This document shows, piece after piece, positions 1 to 5,799 of a stretch of DNA of 8,614 bases. The translations under genes and the position numbers were made by a program. The stretch is taken from positions 1 through 8,614 of the forward strand of contig DPKX01000132.1 of NCBI GenBank assembly GCA_003542295.1. The letters are read 5' to 3'. Source of the stretch: Candidatus Atribacter hydrocarboniphilus. Its GTDB lineage: Bacteria > Atribacterota > Atribacteria > Atribacterales > Atribacteraceae. The notes below the pieces were generated by a model. It searched no databases. It saw only the letters and a program-made list of their open reading frames with translations, and was not told where the DNA came from. Numbering within the stretch: position 1 is the stretch's first letter; each line of letters opens with the position of its first letter.

Positions 1-432
1 AATAAAAGCGGCAAGAAGATTATGGGCTAAAGATACGGCATGGGTATCTCCGGTTAAATGGAGATTAAAATCCTCCATAGGAATAACTTGGGAGTATCCA
101 CCACCGGCAGCTCCCCCCTTAATTCCAAACACTGGACCAAGGGAAGGCTGACGAATGCAGACGATGCTCTTTTTCCCGATGGCATTTAAACCCATGGCCA
201 ACCCAATAGTGGTAACCGTTTTTCCTTCTCCTAGCGGAGTTGGCGTAATAGCAGTTACGTCAATATATTTTCCTAAGGGTTGATTTTGAAACTTATTTAA
301 AACATCGAGAGAGATTTTAGCTTTATATTTTCCATAGAGTTCATAGTCATCATCGTTTAAGCTTATTGTGTTAGCAATTTCTGAAATTGGTTTCATAGTT
401 GAGCGCTGGGCGATTTCAAGATCGCTCATCAT
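1..432 (-). CDS. fhs: Formate--tetrahydrofolate ligase, N-terminal part (runs off the left edge)
   Basis: This is the N-terminal 144 codons of formyl-THF synthetase, the cytoplasmic enzyme that uses ATP to join formate to tetrahydrofolate and give 10-formyl-THF, entry point of the methyl branch of the Wood-Ljungdahl pathway. The translation begins [20 protein letters not shown]. Family hallmarks are the ATP-binding loop [10 protein letters not shown] (about residues 63-72), then [20 protein letters not shown] (about 93-112) and [16 protein letters not shown] (about 119-134). The frame is open to base 1; the family is about 550 residues long, so roughly three quarters lies outside the window. 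Two tandem ATGs (432 and 429) are possible starts; a purine-rich site (GGGGGA, 441-446) lies 8 nt before the first. It is on the same strand as the corrinoid gene but separated from it by a strong terminator, so it probably has its own promoter in the very AT-rich 447-512 stretch, where I could not pick clear -35/-10 boxes. The family call is firm. Confidence 0.96.
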   Translation of the reverse strand, partial: MMSDLEIAQRSTMKPISEIANTISLNDDDYELYGKYKAKISLDVLNKFQNQPLGKYIDVTAITPTPLGEGKTVTTIGLAMGLNAIGKKSIVCIRQPSLGPVFGIKGGAAGGGYSQVIPMEDFNLHLTGDTHAVSLAHNLLAAFI

Positions 433-512
433 AACTGTAATCCCCCTTTTAAAAATAATTAATAAAGTATTTGAATTATTTATTAAATAAGATAATTAAT
501 TAATTCATAATT

Positions 513-544
513 AAAAAAAAGGGTGGAATTCCACCCTTTTTTTT
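513..544 (-). terminator. Perfect palindromic intrinsic terminator after the corrinoid gene
   Basis: Eight A, GGGTGG, AATT, CCACCC and eight T form a perfect 32-bp palindrome. On the minus strand this is a GC-rich stem followed by a T8 tract, a classical Rho-independent terminator. It begins inside the corrinoid gene's stop codon (543-545), so there is practically no 3' untranslated spacer. The symmetry makes it equally able to end plus-strand transcription coming out of fhs antisense. It separates the corrinoid transcript from fhs. Confidence 0.9.
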
Positions 545-1184
545 AGGAGATACCTAAAAGTTCCTTAGCTTTGTCAACAGCTGAAGCAGCATCCGGTGCA
601 TAGCCATCAGCGCCGACTTCATCAGTAAACTTTTGAGTAACTGGAGCTCCTCCAATTAAAACTTTTACATTACTTCTTACTCCAGCGTCCTGGAAAGCCT
701 TGATGTTTTCTTTGATTTGGACCATGGTGGTGGTTAGTAAGGCTGACATACCAACGACTTGAGGTTTGGTGTCTTTCATTGCCTGGATAAATTTTTCAGC
801 CGGGACATCGATACCGAGATCGATAATTTCAAAACCAGCTCCTTCCATCATCATAGCAACTAAATTTTTTCCAATATCATGAAGGTCTCCCTTTACCGTT
901 CCGATGATCATTTTTGCTACCGGCTCTACTCCACTTTCGACTAGTTTTGGTTTTAAAATTTCCATACCAGCTTTCATGGCACGGGCAGCAATTAATACTT
1001 CAGGAACGTAGATTTCGTTGGCTTTAAATTTCACCCCAACTTCACTCATTCCTTTAATAAGACCACCGTTCAATACTTCAGAAGGTTTAAGACCTTCTGC
1101 TAATGCTTTGTTGGTTAGCTCGGCTACGCCTTTAGCATTCCCAGCAAATAATTCTTTTGCAAGTTGTTCTAGTACTTCCGCCAT
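543..1184 (-). CDS. Corrinoid protein (methyltransferase cobalamin-binding subunit, MtbC/MttC-like)
   Basis: A 213-aa cytoplasmic methyl-carrier protein that binds a corrinoid cofactor and shuttles a methyl group between a substrate-specific methyltransferase and an acceptor methyltransferase. Residues about 1-85 form the helical cap (B12-binding_2 type; MAEVLEQLAKELFAGNAKGV at the start). Residues about 90-213 form the Rossmann-like B12 domain with the base-off/His-on motif GDLHDIGKN (99-107; His102 is the predicted cobalt ligand), GMSALLTTTM (145-154) and GGAPVT (178-183). The length is typical of MtmC/MtbC/MttC and related O-demethylase corrinoid proteins. The open frame extends upstream to 1217, but I chose ATG at 1184 because GGGAGGG lies 6 nt before it and the family normally begins near MxEVLxxLA. 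No partner methyltransferase or reductive activase lies in the window, so the methyl donor (methylamine, betaine, methoxyl compound or other) cannot be told. It is divergent from the FNT channel gene and upstream of fhs on the same strand. Confidence 0.93.
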   Translation of the reverse strand: MAEVLEQLAKELFAGNAKGVAELTNKALAEGLKPSEVLNGGLIKGMSEVGVKFKANEIYVPEVLIAARAMKAGMEILKPKLVESGVEPVAKMIIGTVKGDLHDIGKNLVAMMMEGAGFEIIDLGIDVPAEKFIQAMKDTKPQVVGMSALLTTTMVQIKENIKAFQDAGVRSNVKVLIGGAPVTQKFTDEVGADGYAPDAASAVDKAKELLGIS

Positions 1185-1190
1185 TAATGA

Positions 1191-1197
1191 CCCTCCC
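1191..1197 (-). promoter_or_regulatory. Shine-Dalgarno site fixing the corrinoid protein start
   Basis: On the minus strand this reads GGGAGGG and ends 6 nt before ATG 1184. The upstream in-frame ATG at 1217 has no comparable site and overlaps a TTGACA-like promoter element, so the shorter protein is preferred. Confidence 0.75.
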
Positions 1198-1210
1198 TCG
1201 TAAGGTATTG

Positions 1211-1238
1211 TTGACATTTTAACAAAAAGATATATAAA
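1211..1238 (+). promoter_or_regulatory. Candidate sigma70-type promoter for the FNT channel gene
   Basis: TTGACA at 1211-1216, a 16-nt spacer and TATAAA at 1233-1238 match the housekeeping promoter consensus closely. The predicted transcript would have a leader of nearly 90 nt before the GTG at 1333. The gap 1185-1332 is shared with the divergent corrinoid gene. On the minus strand several AT-rich hexamers (TATAAT at 1273-1278, TATATA near 1231-1236) could be its -10 box, but none has a good -35 partner, so I do not call that promoter. Confidence 0.5.
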
Positions 1239-1319
1239 AATCTATAATTTATCTTTAAAAATTTATTGACCTATTATATTATCTATTTAAGTAATTAACG
1301 AAATCATTATTTTTAAATG

Positions 1320-1325
1320 AGGAGG
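1320..1325 (+). promoter_or_regulatory. Shine-Dalgarno site of the FNT gene, serving two overlapping start codons
   Basis: A consensus AGGAGG lies 5 nt before an ATG at 1331 and 7 nt before the GTG at 1333. Only the GTG frame encodes the long transporter; the ATG frame stops after 29 codons. The site therefore supports GTG as the real start while leaving a competing start in reach. Confidence 0.8.
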
Positions 1326-1332
1326 AAGAAAT

Positions 1333-2109
1333 GTGGAAACCGACCATGCGACCTTTATTCGTTGGTGTAATGGCAAAACTCAAAAGCGAGCTTTACCTCT
1401 CTTTTTTGGTTCAATTTTAGCCGGAGCCTATATTGGATTTGCGTCTCAACTTTTTACCCTTGTAACTGCATCATCGGGACTCGCCTATGGATTAAGTCAA
1501 ATCTTAGGTGGTTTGGTATTCTCGGTAGGTTTAATTTTTGTTGTTTTAGGGAAAGCCGATCTCTTTACAGGAAATTGCCTTCTTTCTTATTCCTGCTTTG
1601 ATTCACTTTCTTCTTGGTTGAATACATTTAAAAACTGGATGATTGTTTATTTAGGTAATTTTGTTGGAGCTCTTCTTTTGGTTGGTCTTTACCATGCTTC
1701 CGGATTATTCGCTTCTGGACAAGGGGTTATAGCCGAAAGAGCCTATGCTATTGCCAGCGCTAAGGTGAGTCTTGCTTTTTTTCCCGCCTTAAGTCGTGGA
1801 ATTTTATGCAACTGGTTAGTTTGCTTTGCTGTCTTCCTTTGCATTTATTCAGAAAATAATCTGACCAAGCTGCTGGTTATTCCGGCCCCAATTCTAACCT
1901 TTGTAGCACTGGGTTATGAACATAGTGTAGCTAATATGTATTTTTTACCAGCCGGAATCATCGCCCAAGGATATTTTTCTGCGGAAAAATTTTTGCACTG
2001 GGGGGATGTTTTCCGAAACCTCTTACCGGTTACTTTAGGAAATATCATTGGTGGAGTCGTCTTGGTAAGTCTTTTTTATTGGATTATTCAGGAAAAGTCG
2101 GCGAAGTAA
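1333..2109 (+). CDS. Formate/nitrite transporter (FNT) family channel, FocA-like
   Basis: A 258-aa integral membrane protein of the FNT family, pentameric channels that pass formate, nitrite or hydrosulfide. About six hydrophobic segments are visible (roughly residues 22-42, 55-74, 101-121, 147-171, 178-195, 230-251). Family signatures include GKADLFTGN (73-81), NWMIVYLGNFVGALL (101-115) and YEHSVANMYFLPAGI (195-209), whose His197 corresponds to the central pore histidine of FocA. Lys144 may match the conserved pore lysine. Length is near the usual 260-285 aa. The start is GTG, 7 nt after AGGAGG. Formate is the most likely substrate because fhs lies two genes away and no nitrite or sulfite reductase gene is nearby, but the family alone does not settle this; nitrite (NirC-like) and hydrosulfide (HSC-like) remain alternatives. 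It is transcribed alone, divergent from the corrinoid gene and convergent with the downstream Nfu gene. Confidence 0.93.
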   Translation: METDHATFIRWCNGKTQKRALPLFFGSILAGAYIGFASQLFTLVTASSGLAYGLSQILGGLVFSVGLIFVVLGKADLFTGNCLLSYSCFDSLSSWLNTFKNWMIVYLGNFVGALLLVGLYHASGLFASGQGVIAERAYAIASAKVSLAFFPALSRGILCNWLVCFAVFLCIYSENNLTKLLVIPAPILTFVALGYEHSVANMYFLPAGIIAQGYFSAEKFLHWGDVFRNLLPVTLGNIIGGVVLVSLFYWIIQEKSAK

Positions 2110-2184
2110 AGAAAAAAAGTGGTAAATGAGAGATATTACCGAATTATAAGAAATTTTTGAAGTGAGAAGTTTTTAAAAATATAT

Positions 2185-2220
2185 AAAAAAGCGTCTGATC
2201 TGAAAACCAGACGCTTTTTT
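2185..2220. terminator. Bidirectional hairpin terminator between convergent genes
   Basis: A6, then GCGTCTG (2191-2197), a 10-nt loop, CAGACGC (2208-2214) and T6. The stem extends through the A/T tracts, giving a Rho-independent terminator in either direction. It lies 75 nt after the FNT stop and 19 nt after the Nfu stop, so it can end both the plus-strand FNT transcript and the minus-strand leuC-leuD-glyA-nfu transcript. Confidence 0.88.
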
Positions 2221-2239
2221 ATTAGAATATCTTGGTTCA

Positions 2240-2458
2240 TTATGCCTGGATTACCGATACAACCTCAGGAACTTCTTCTTTTACCACTCGCTCGATACCA
2301 TCTTTAAGAGTCATCATCGACATTTGACAAGAACTGCACATTCCTTTTAATCGGACTTTCACAACCCCATCAACAATATCAACTAATTCAACATCTCCAC
2401 CTTCCATGCGGAGATATCCTCTCACCTTTTCTAAGGCCTTTTCTACTTTTTCTCTCAT
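2240..2458 (-). CDS. Small NifU C-terminal-domain (Nfu-type) iron-sulfur carrier
   Basis: A 72-aa stand-alone Nfu domain, a cytoplasmic scaffold or carrier that binds a [4Fe-4S] cluster between two subunits and hands it to apo-enzymes. The full domain is present: VEKALEKVRGYLRMEGGDVE (5-24), then the cluster-binding CxxC in GMCSSCQMSMMTLKDGIE (39-56; Cys41 and Cys44), ending VPEVVSVIQA. The single-domain length is usual for short bacterial Nfu proteins without the IscU-like or A-type partner domains. The open frame reaches a GTG at 2476, but that codon abuts the Shine-Dalgarno site; ATG 2458 lies 9 nt after AGGAGG and starts exactly at the domain. It is the last gene of the minus-strand leuC-leuD-glyA run, 77 nt after glyA. 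LeuC is a [4Fe-4S] dehydratase and a natural client, though a general role is equally possible. Confidence 0.9.
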   Translation of the reverse strand: MREKVEKALEKVRGYLRMEGGDVELVDIVDGVVKVRLKGMCSSCQMSMMTLKDGIERVVKEEVPEVVSVIQA

Positions 2459-2467
2459 CAGTATAAA

Positions 2468-2473
2468 CCTCCT
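2468..2473 (-). promoter_or_regulatory. Shine-Dalgarno site fixing the Nfu start
   Basis: AGGAGG on the minus strand, 9 nt before ATG 2458. It lies within the extra codons of the longer GTG-initiated reading, which argues against that longer start. Confidence 0.75.
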
Positions 2474-2535
2474 CACTGGCGAATCCTGGAATTAATTTGC
2501 TTTACCATTACTTTTAAAACCAAAATTTAAATTAT

Positions 2536-3792
2536 CTATTCCGGAATGATTAGATCAGGATAGAGTGGAAATTGTTGACAAAGCTGATTTACATCATGAG
2601 TAATTTTCTCAAGTGCCAGTATATCATTTTTTGATTCGAATGTCCTACGAATCAGCTCAGCAATGACTGACATTTCTTTTTCTTTCATGCCACGAGTCGT
2701 ACAGGACGGAGTTCCAACCCGGATACCACTAGTGGTATTTGGTTTTTCAGGATCAAAGGGAATCGCATTTTTATTTACTGTTATACCTACTTGGTCCAGA
2801 TATTTTTCGGCTTCCTTCCCTGTAATACCTTGGTTTCGAACATCAATGAGAATGAGATGATTGTCAGTTCCATCGGAAACTAAGCGAAAGCCATTTTCTT
2901 TTAAAGAAACAGCGAGAGCTGCTGCATTTTTAACCGTTTGTCTTTGATAAGCTTTAAAATCCTCACTTTGTGCTTCTTTAAGGGCTACAGCTTTACCGGC
3001 AATAACGTGTAAGAGAGGACCTCCTTGAGTTCCAGGAAAAACAGCTTTATCAATAGTTCCAGCAAAATCTTTTCGGCAAAAAATCATTCCTCCCCGAGGT
3101 CCACGAAGGGTTTTATGAGTCGTTGTGGTTACAAAATCAGCGTAGGGAATAGGACTGGGATGAACACCGGCTGCCACTAAACCTGCTATGTGAGCCATAT
3201 CCACCATCAGATATGCACCAATTTGTTGGCTGATTTTTCTTAATCTTTTAAAATCAATAAAACGAGGATAAGCACTGGCTCCAGCTACTATCAATTTAGG
3301 CTTATACTCAACAGCCAAATTTTCTAGTTCGTCATAGTTAATTCTTTCGGTATCAGGATGAACCCCATAGGAAATGAATCGATACAGGATCCCGGAAAAA
3401 TTCACCCAACTTCCATGAGTGAGGTGTCCTCCATGAGCAAGATTCATTCCAAGTACAGTATCCCCGGGTTTGAGAATGGCCATATAAACAGCCATATTCG
3501 CTTGAGAACCCGAGTGAGGTTGAACGTTGACATGATCAGCTCCGAAAATATCCAAAGCTCTTTGGCGAGCGATATTTTCCACTTCATCGACAAAAATGCA
3601 ACCGCCGTAATAGCGTTTAGCCGGATATCCTTCAGCGTATTTATTAGTGAGCACCGAACCCTGGGCATCAAGAACGGCTAAACTAGTAAAATTTTCTGAA
3701 GCGATCATTTCCAAGGTATTTCTTTGACGATTAAGTTCTTCTTTTACCCAATGGAATATTTCGGGATCGCTCTTTTTTAAGTTTTCCCACAT
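2536..3792 (-). CDS. glyA: Serine hydroxymethyltransferase
   Basis: A 418-aa cytoplasmic PLP enzyme that interconverts serine plus THF with glycine plus 5,10-methylene-THF, the main supply of one-carbon units. It matches bacterial GlyA end to end: IASENFTS (30-37), [16 protein letters not shown] (49-64), [11 protein letters not shown] (89-99), the PLP aspartate and histidine in [14 protein letters not shown] (196-209), the Schiff-base lysine in [14 protein letters not shown] (222-235; Lys227), FPGTQGGPL, and the C-terminal [14 protein letters not shown]. Length is close to the 417 aa of E. coli GlyA. The start ATG has AGGAG about 6 nt upstream. It follows leuD by only 11 nt and so should be on the same transcript. 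Functionally it links to the folate pathway represented by fhs about 2 kb away, but is not in that operon. Nothing is missing or unusual in the active site. Confidence 0.97.
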   Translation of the reverse strand: MWENLKKSDPEIFHWVKEELNRQRNTLEMIASENFTSLAVLDAQGSVLTNKYAEGYPAKRYYGGCIFVDEVENIARQRALDIFGADHVNVQPHSGSQANMAVYMAILKPGDTVLGMNLAHGGHLTHGSWVNFSGILYRFISYGVHPDTERINYDELENLAVEYKPKLIVAGASAYPRFIDFKRLRKISQQIGAYLMVDMAHIAGLVAAGVHPSPIPYADFVTTTTHKTLRGPRGGMIFCRKDFAGTIDKAVFPGTQGGPLLHVIAGKAVALKEAQSEDFKAYQRQTVKNAAALAVSLKENGFRLVSDGTDNHLILIDVRNQGITGKEAEKYLDQVGITVNKNAIPFDPEKPNTTSGIRVGTPSCTTRGMKEKEMSVIAELIRRTFESKNDILALEKITHDVNQLCQQFPLYPDLIIPE

Positions 3793-3803
3793 AATATTCT
3801 CCT

Positions 3804-4319
3804 TTAAGATTGGCTTTTACCTGGTTCAGGAAATGATCCATGTTTTTTAAAATAAGAAACCAAGCCACCTTCATTTAGGATTTGAATCATTACTTCAGGA
3901 AGTGGAGCCGCTTCAATGGTAAAGTTTTGGGTCAAGTCATTAATTTTTCCTGTTGTTAAGTTAATTTCCATTTCATCTCCACTCTGAATGCGACTGGTAT
4001 CACACTCGAGCGCCACTAAACCACAATTAATAGCGTTACGAAAAAATATGCGGGCTATTGATGAAGCAATAACTCCTCTTATACCACTGGCAAGCAAAGC
4101 TCTGGGAGCCTGTTCACGGGAAGAGCCACAGCCAAAATTCTTCCCAGCTACAATAAAATCGCCAATTTCTACTTTTTGAGAAAACTGAGGATCGATATCT
4201 TCCATGACGTGTTTTCCCAGTTCGTTCATATCCAGAGTTTTAAATTTGTATTTCCCGGAAATGATATAGTCGGTGTTAATATCATCTCCGAAAATGTGGG
4301 CTTTTCCTTTGAGTATCAT
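3804..4319 (-). CDS. leuD: 3-isopropylmalate dehydratase small subunit (LeuD / homoaconitase-type swivel subunit)
   Basis: A 171-aa small (swivel-domain) subunit of the heterodimeric aconitase-family hydro-lyases. With LeuC it isomerises 2-isopropylmalate to 3-isopropylmalate in leucine synthesis. Visible motifs are [18 protein letters not shown] (11-28), [19 protein letters not shown] (57-75) with the substrate-binding GSSRE segment, and [15 protein letters not shown] (87-101). The 160-175 aa length is that of the archaeal/clostridial-type subfamily, shorter than the about 200 aa of E. coli LeuD. The segment after the first motif (Tyr24-Lys-Phe-Lys-Thr28) lies where this family sets substrate preference, so a homoaconitase or dimethylmalate dehydratase role is possible. 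The frame could begin at GTG 4328, but GAGGTGA lies 5 nt before ATG 4319, which I prefer; the gene then starts 5 nt after leuC stops. Confidence 0.9.
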   Translation of the reverse strand: MILKGKAHIFGDDINTDYIISGKYKFKTLDMNELGKHVMEDIDPQFSQKVEIGDFIVAGKNFGCGSSREQAPRALLASGIRGVIASSIARIFFRNAINCGLVALECDTSRIQSGDEMEINLTTGKINDLTQNFTIEAAPLPEVMIQILNEGGLVSYFKKHGSFPEPGKSQS

Positions 4320-4324
4320 GGCAA

Positions 4325-4331
4325 TCACCTC
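4325..4331 (-). promoter_or_regulatory. Shine-Dalgarno site of leuD containing the leuC stop codon
   Basis: GAGGTGA on the minus strand, with its last three bases being the leuC TGA (4327-4325), 5 nt before the leuD ATG. A ribosome terminating leuC would sit on the leuD initiation site, which predicts translational coupling of the two subunits of one enzyme. Confidence 0.7.
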
Positions 4332-5581
4332 AAGTATTTTCTCGGATCGGTTATTTTTCCTTCTAAAGCCGAGGCGGCAACGGTAGCGGGAGAAGCTAAG
4401 TATATGAAAGCCTTATTGTTTCCCATGCGTCCTTTAAAATTTCGATTCGCAGTGGAAACAACATTCCATCCATCGCCTGGGACTCCTTGATGAGTTCCAA
4501 CACAAGGTCCACATCCGGGAGTTACCAGAACTCCTCCAGCTTTGACAATGGTTTCTATCCAACCTTTCTCGATTGCTTCCAAAAGAATTTCTTTTGAGGC
4601 TGGAGCAACGATAAGACGAACCTTTGGGTGGACTTTTTTATCTTGAAGTATCTTAGCAGCAACCTCAATGTCCACGCTTCGACCATTGGTGCAAGTTCCT
4701 AAATAGGCTTCTTGGATTACCACCTCTCCTAAGGAATCGATTGAGGTAACCGTATCAACCCGATGAGGAAGGGCAACCTGGGGAGTAAGCGTTGAGCAGT
4801 CATAGGTTAATTCTTTTAAATAAACAGCATCTGGGTCTGGATAAATCGGTTCAAAAGACTTAATTGTTCTTTGTTTAACCCAGGTTAAGGTTTTTTCATC
4901 AGGAGCTATAATGCCAGCTTTGGCTCCTAATTCAACTGCCATGTTTGAGATAGTTAATCGTTCTTCAACCGAAAGACGATCAATGATTGGACCAGTAAAT
5001 TCAATAGCTTGATAAGTTGCTCCATCAGCACCAATTTGAGAGGCAAGATACAGAATGACATCTTTGGAATATACCCCGGGTGGGAGAGTTCCATTGATTC
5101 GAATCAGGATGGTTTCAGGAACCTTGAACCAAAGTTGACCTGATATCATTGCTGCGGCTAATTCAGTACTCCCTACTCCAGTTGAGAAGGCTCCAATGGC
5201 TCCATAGGTACAGGTGTGTGAATCAGCTCCAATCACTAAATCACCAGGGACGACTAAACCTTTGGCGACCATGATTTCATGGCATACTCCACATCCGACT
5301 TCATAAATAGTCAATCCATAGTTTTCAGCAAACTTCCGCATGTTATCATGGAGCTGCGATATCGCTTCTAGTTGGCTTGGGGCATTATGGTCAATGATAA
5401 ATATTATACGAGATGGGTCGAATACTTTTTTACCACCCATTTCTTCAAAAGACTGGATTGCCAGTGGTGTGGTCCCATCTTGTCCCATCGCCATATCAAT
5501 TCGGGCAATAACTAAATCTCCAGCCTTAACTGGGAACCCGGTTTTTCGTTCAAATATCTTTTCTGCAATGGTTTTTCCCAT
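4325..5581 (-). CDS. leuC: 3-isopropylmalate dehydratase large subunit (LeuC / homoaconitase-type)
   Basis: A 418-aa catalytic subunit of an aconitase-family [4Fe-4S] hydro-lyase, partner of the adjacent LeuD. It starts MGKTIAEKIF, as is common in LeuC. Motifs include VIGADSHTCTYGAIGAFSTG (about 116-135), YLGTCTNGR (293-301) and TPGCGPCVGTHQG (354-366). Cys297, Cys357 and Cys360 are the three predicted cluster ligands, so the enzyme looks intact. About 420 aa is the archaeal/clostridial HACN-IPMI length, versus about 466 in E. coli LeuC. The frame opens at ATG 5587, but AAGGAG (5590-5595) is only 2 nt from it and 8 nt from ATG 5581, so 5581 is preferred. It is first in the minus-strand run leuC-leuD-glyA-nfu and has a candidate promoter at 5620-5647. 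No leuA or leuB is in the window, so leucine synthesis is the default but not proven role; homoaconitase and 2,3-dimethylmalate dehydratase are relatives. Confidence 0.92.
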   Translation of the reverse strand: MGKTIAEKIFERKTGFPVKAGDLVIARIDMAMGQDGTTPLAIQSFEEMGGKKVFDPSRIIFIIDHNAPSQLEAISQLHDNMRKFAENYGLTIYEVGCGVCHEIMVAKGLVVPGDLVIGADSHTCTYGAIGAFSTGVGSTELAAAMISGQLWFKVPETILIRINGTLPPGVYSKDVILYLASQIGADGATYQAIEFTGPIIDRLSVEERLTISNMAVELGAKAGIIAPDEKTLTWVKQRTIKSFEPIYPDPDAVYLKELTYDCSTLTPQVALPHRVDTVTSIDSLGEVVIQEAYLGTCTNGRSVDIEVAAKILQDKKVHPKVRLIVAPASKEILLEAIEKGWIETIVKAGGVLVTPGCGPCVGTHQGVPGDGWNVVSTANRNFKGRMGNNKAFIYLASPATVAASALEGKITDPRKYLR

Positions 5582-5589
5582 ATCCATCG

Positions 5590-5595
5590 CTCCTT
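5590..5595 (-). promoter_or_regulatory. Shine-Dalgarno site fixing the leuC start
   Basis: AAGGAG on the minus strand. Spacing is 2 nt to the first in-frame ATG (5587), too short, and 8 nt to the second (5581), which is normal. Confidence 0.7.
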
Positions 5596-5619
5596 TGAGT
5601 ATTTGCCCTTCATCTTTTA

Positions 5620-5647
5620 ATTATAAAACCAAGTTTAATGGGGTTAA
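5620..5647 (-). promoter_or_regulatory. Candidate sigma70-type promoter for the leuC-leuD-glyA-nfu operon
   Basis: On the minus strand TTAACC (5647-5642), a 16-nt spacer and a perfect TATAAT (5625-5620). The -10 box lies about 38 nt before the leuC start, leaving a leader of roughly 30 nt. I saw no T-box, leucine attenuator or riboswitch-like fold in this short leader. Confidence 0.5.
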
Positions 5648-5705
5648 CTCTCAACTGCTATTATATCCTGGTCAATTAAAAGGACAAACTAATCATAGAT
5701 TGATT

Positions 5706-5711
5706 TATAAT
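5706..5711 (+). promoter_or_regulatory. Candidate -10 box for nadE
   Basis: A perfect TATAAT on the plus strand, 88 nt before the nadE ATG. The only -35-like hexamer (AGGACA at 5681-5686) matches four of six positions at a long 19-nt spacing, so the promoter is tentative. The rest of the 5588-5799 gap shows no gene. Confidence 0.3.
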
Positions 5712-5799
5712 ACCATCATGCAACATAGTAAGTTTATTCAATACATGTCTAAAGATGATACAGTATCAGAGAAATAAATGTCAATGAAGGAGAAATGAC

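Noticed and set aside
1185..1217. Eleven extra N-terminal codons for the corrinoid protein.
   Set aside because: The strong Shine-Dalgarno site lies within this extension, 6 nt before the internal ATG, and the extension is not part of the family fold.
2474..2535. Possible separate promoter or regulatory fold between glyA and the Nfu gene.
   Set aside because: The 77-nt gap has no convincing -35/-10 pair and only marginal base-pairing; readthrough from glyA is the simpler reading.
3358..3681. Plus-strand and alternative minus-strand frames inside glyA.
   Set aside because: GlyA is intact and full length in its own frame; the others are by-products of its codon use.
4176..4490. Plus-strand open frame antisense to the leuC-leuD junction.
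   Set aside because: It overlaps two well-conserved genes on the other strand and shows no recognisable domain.
5340..5777. Long plus-strand open frame across the 5' part of leuC and the leuC-nadE gap.
   Set aside because: It is antisense to conserved leuC sequence, matches no family I know and has no ribosome-binding site; a shadow frame.
5778..5798. Tiny upstream frame (six codons, MSMKEK) ending one base before the nadE ATG, plus a two-codon ATG-ACA-TGA overlapping the start.
   Set aside because: No ribosome-binding site of its own, the frame consists largely of the nadE Shine-Dalgarno sequence, and such short frames arise by chance.
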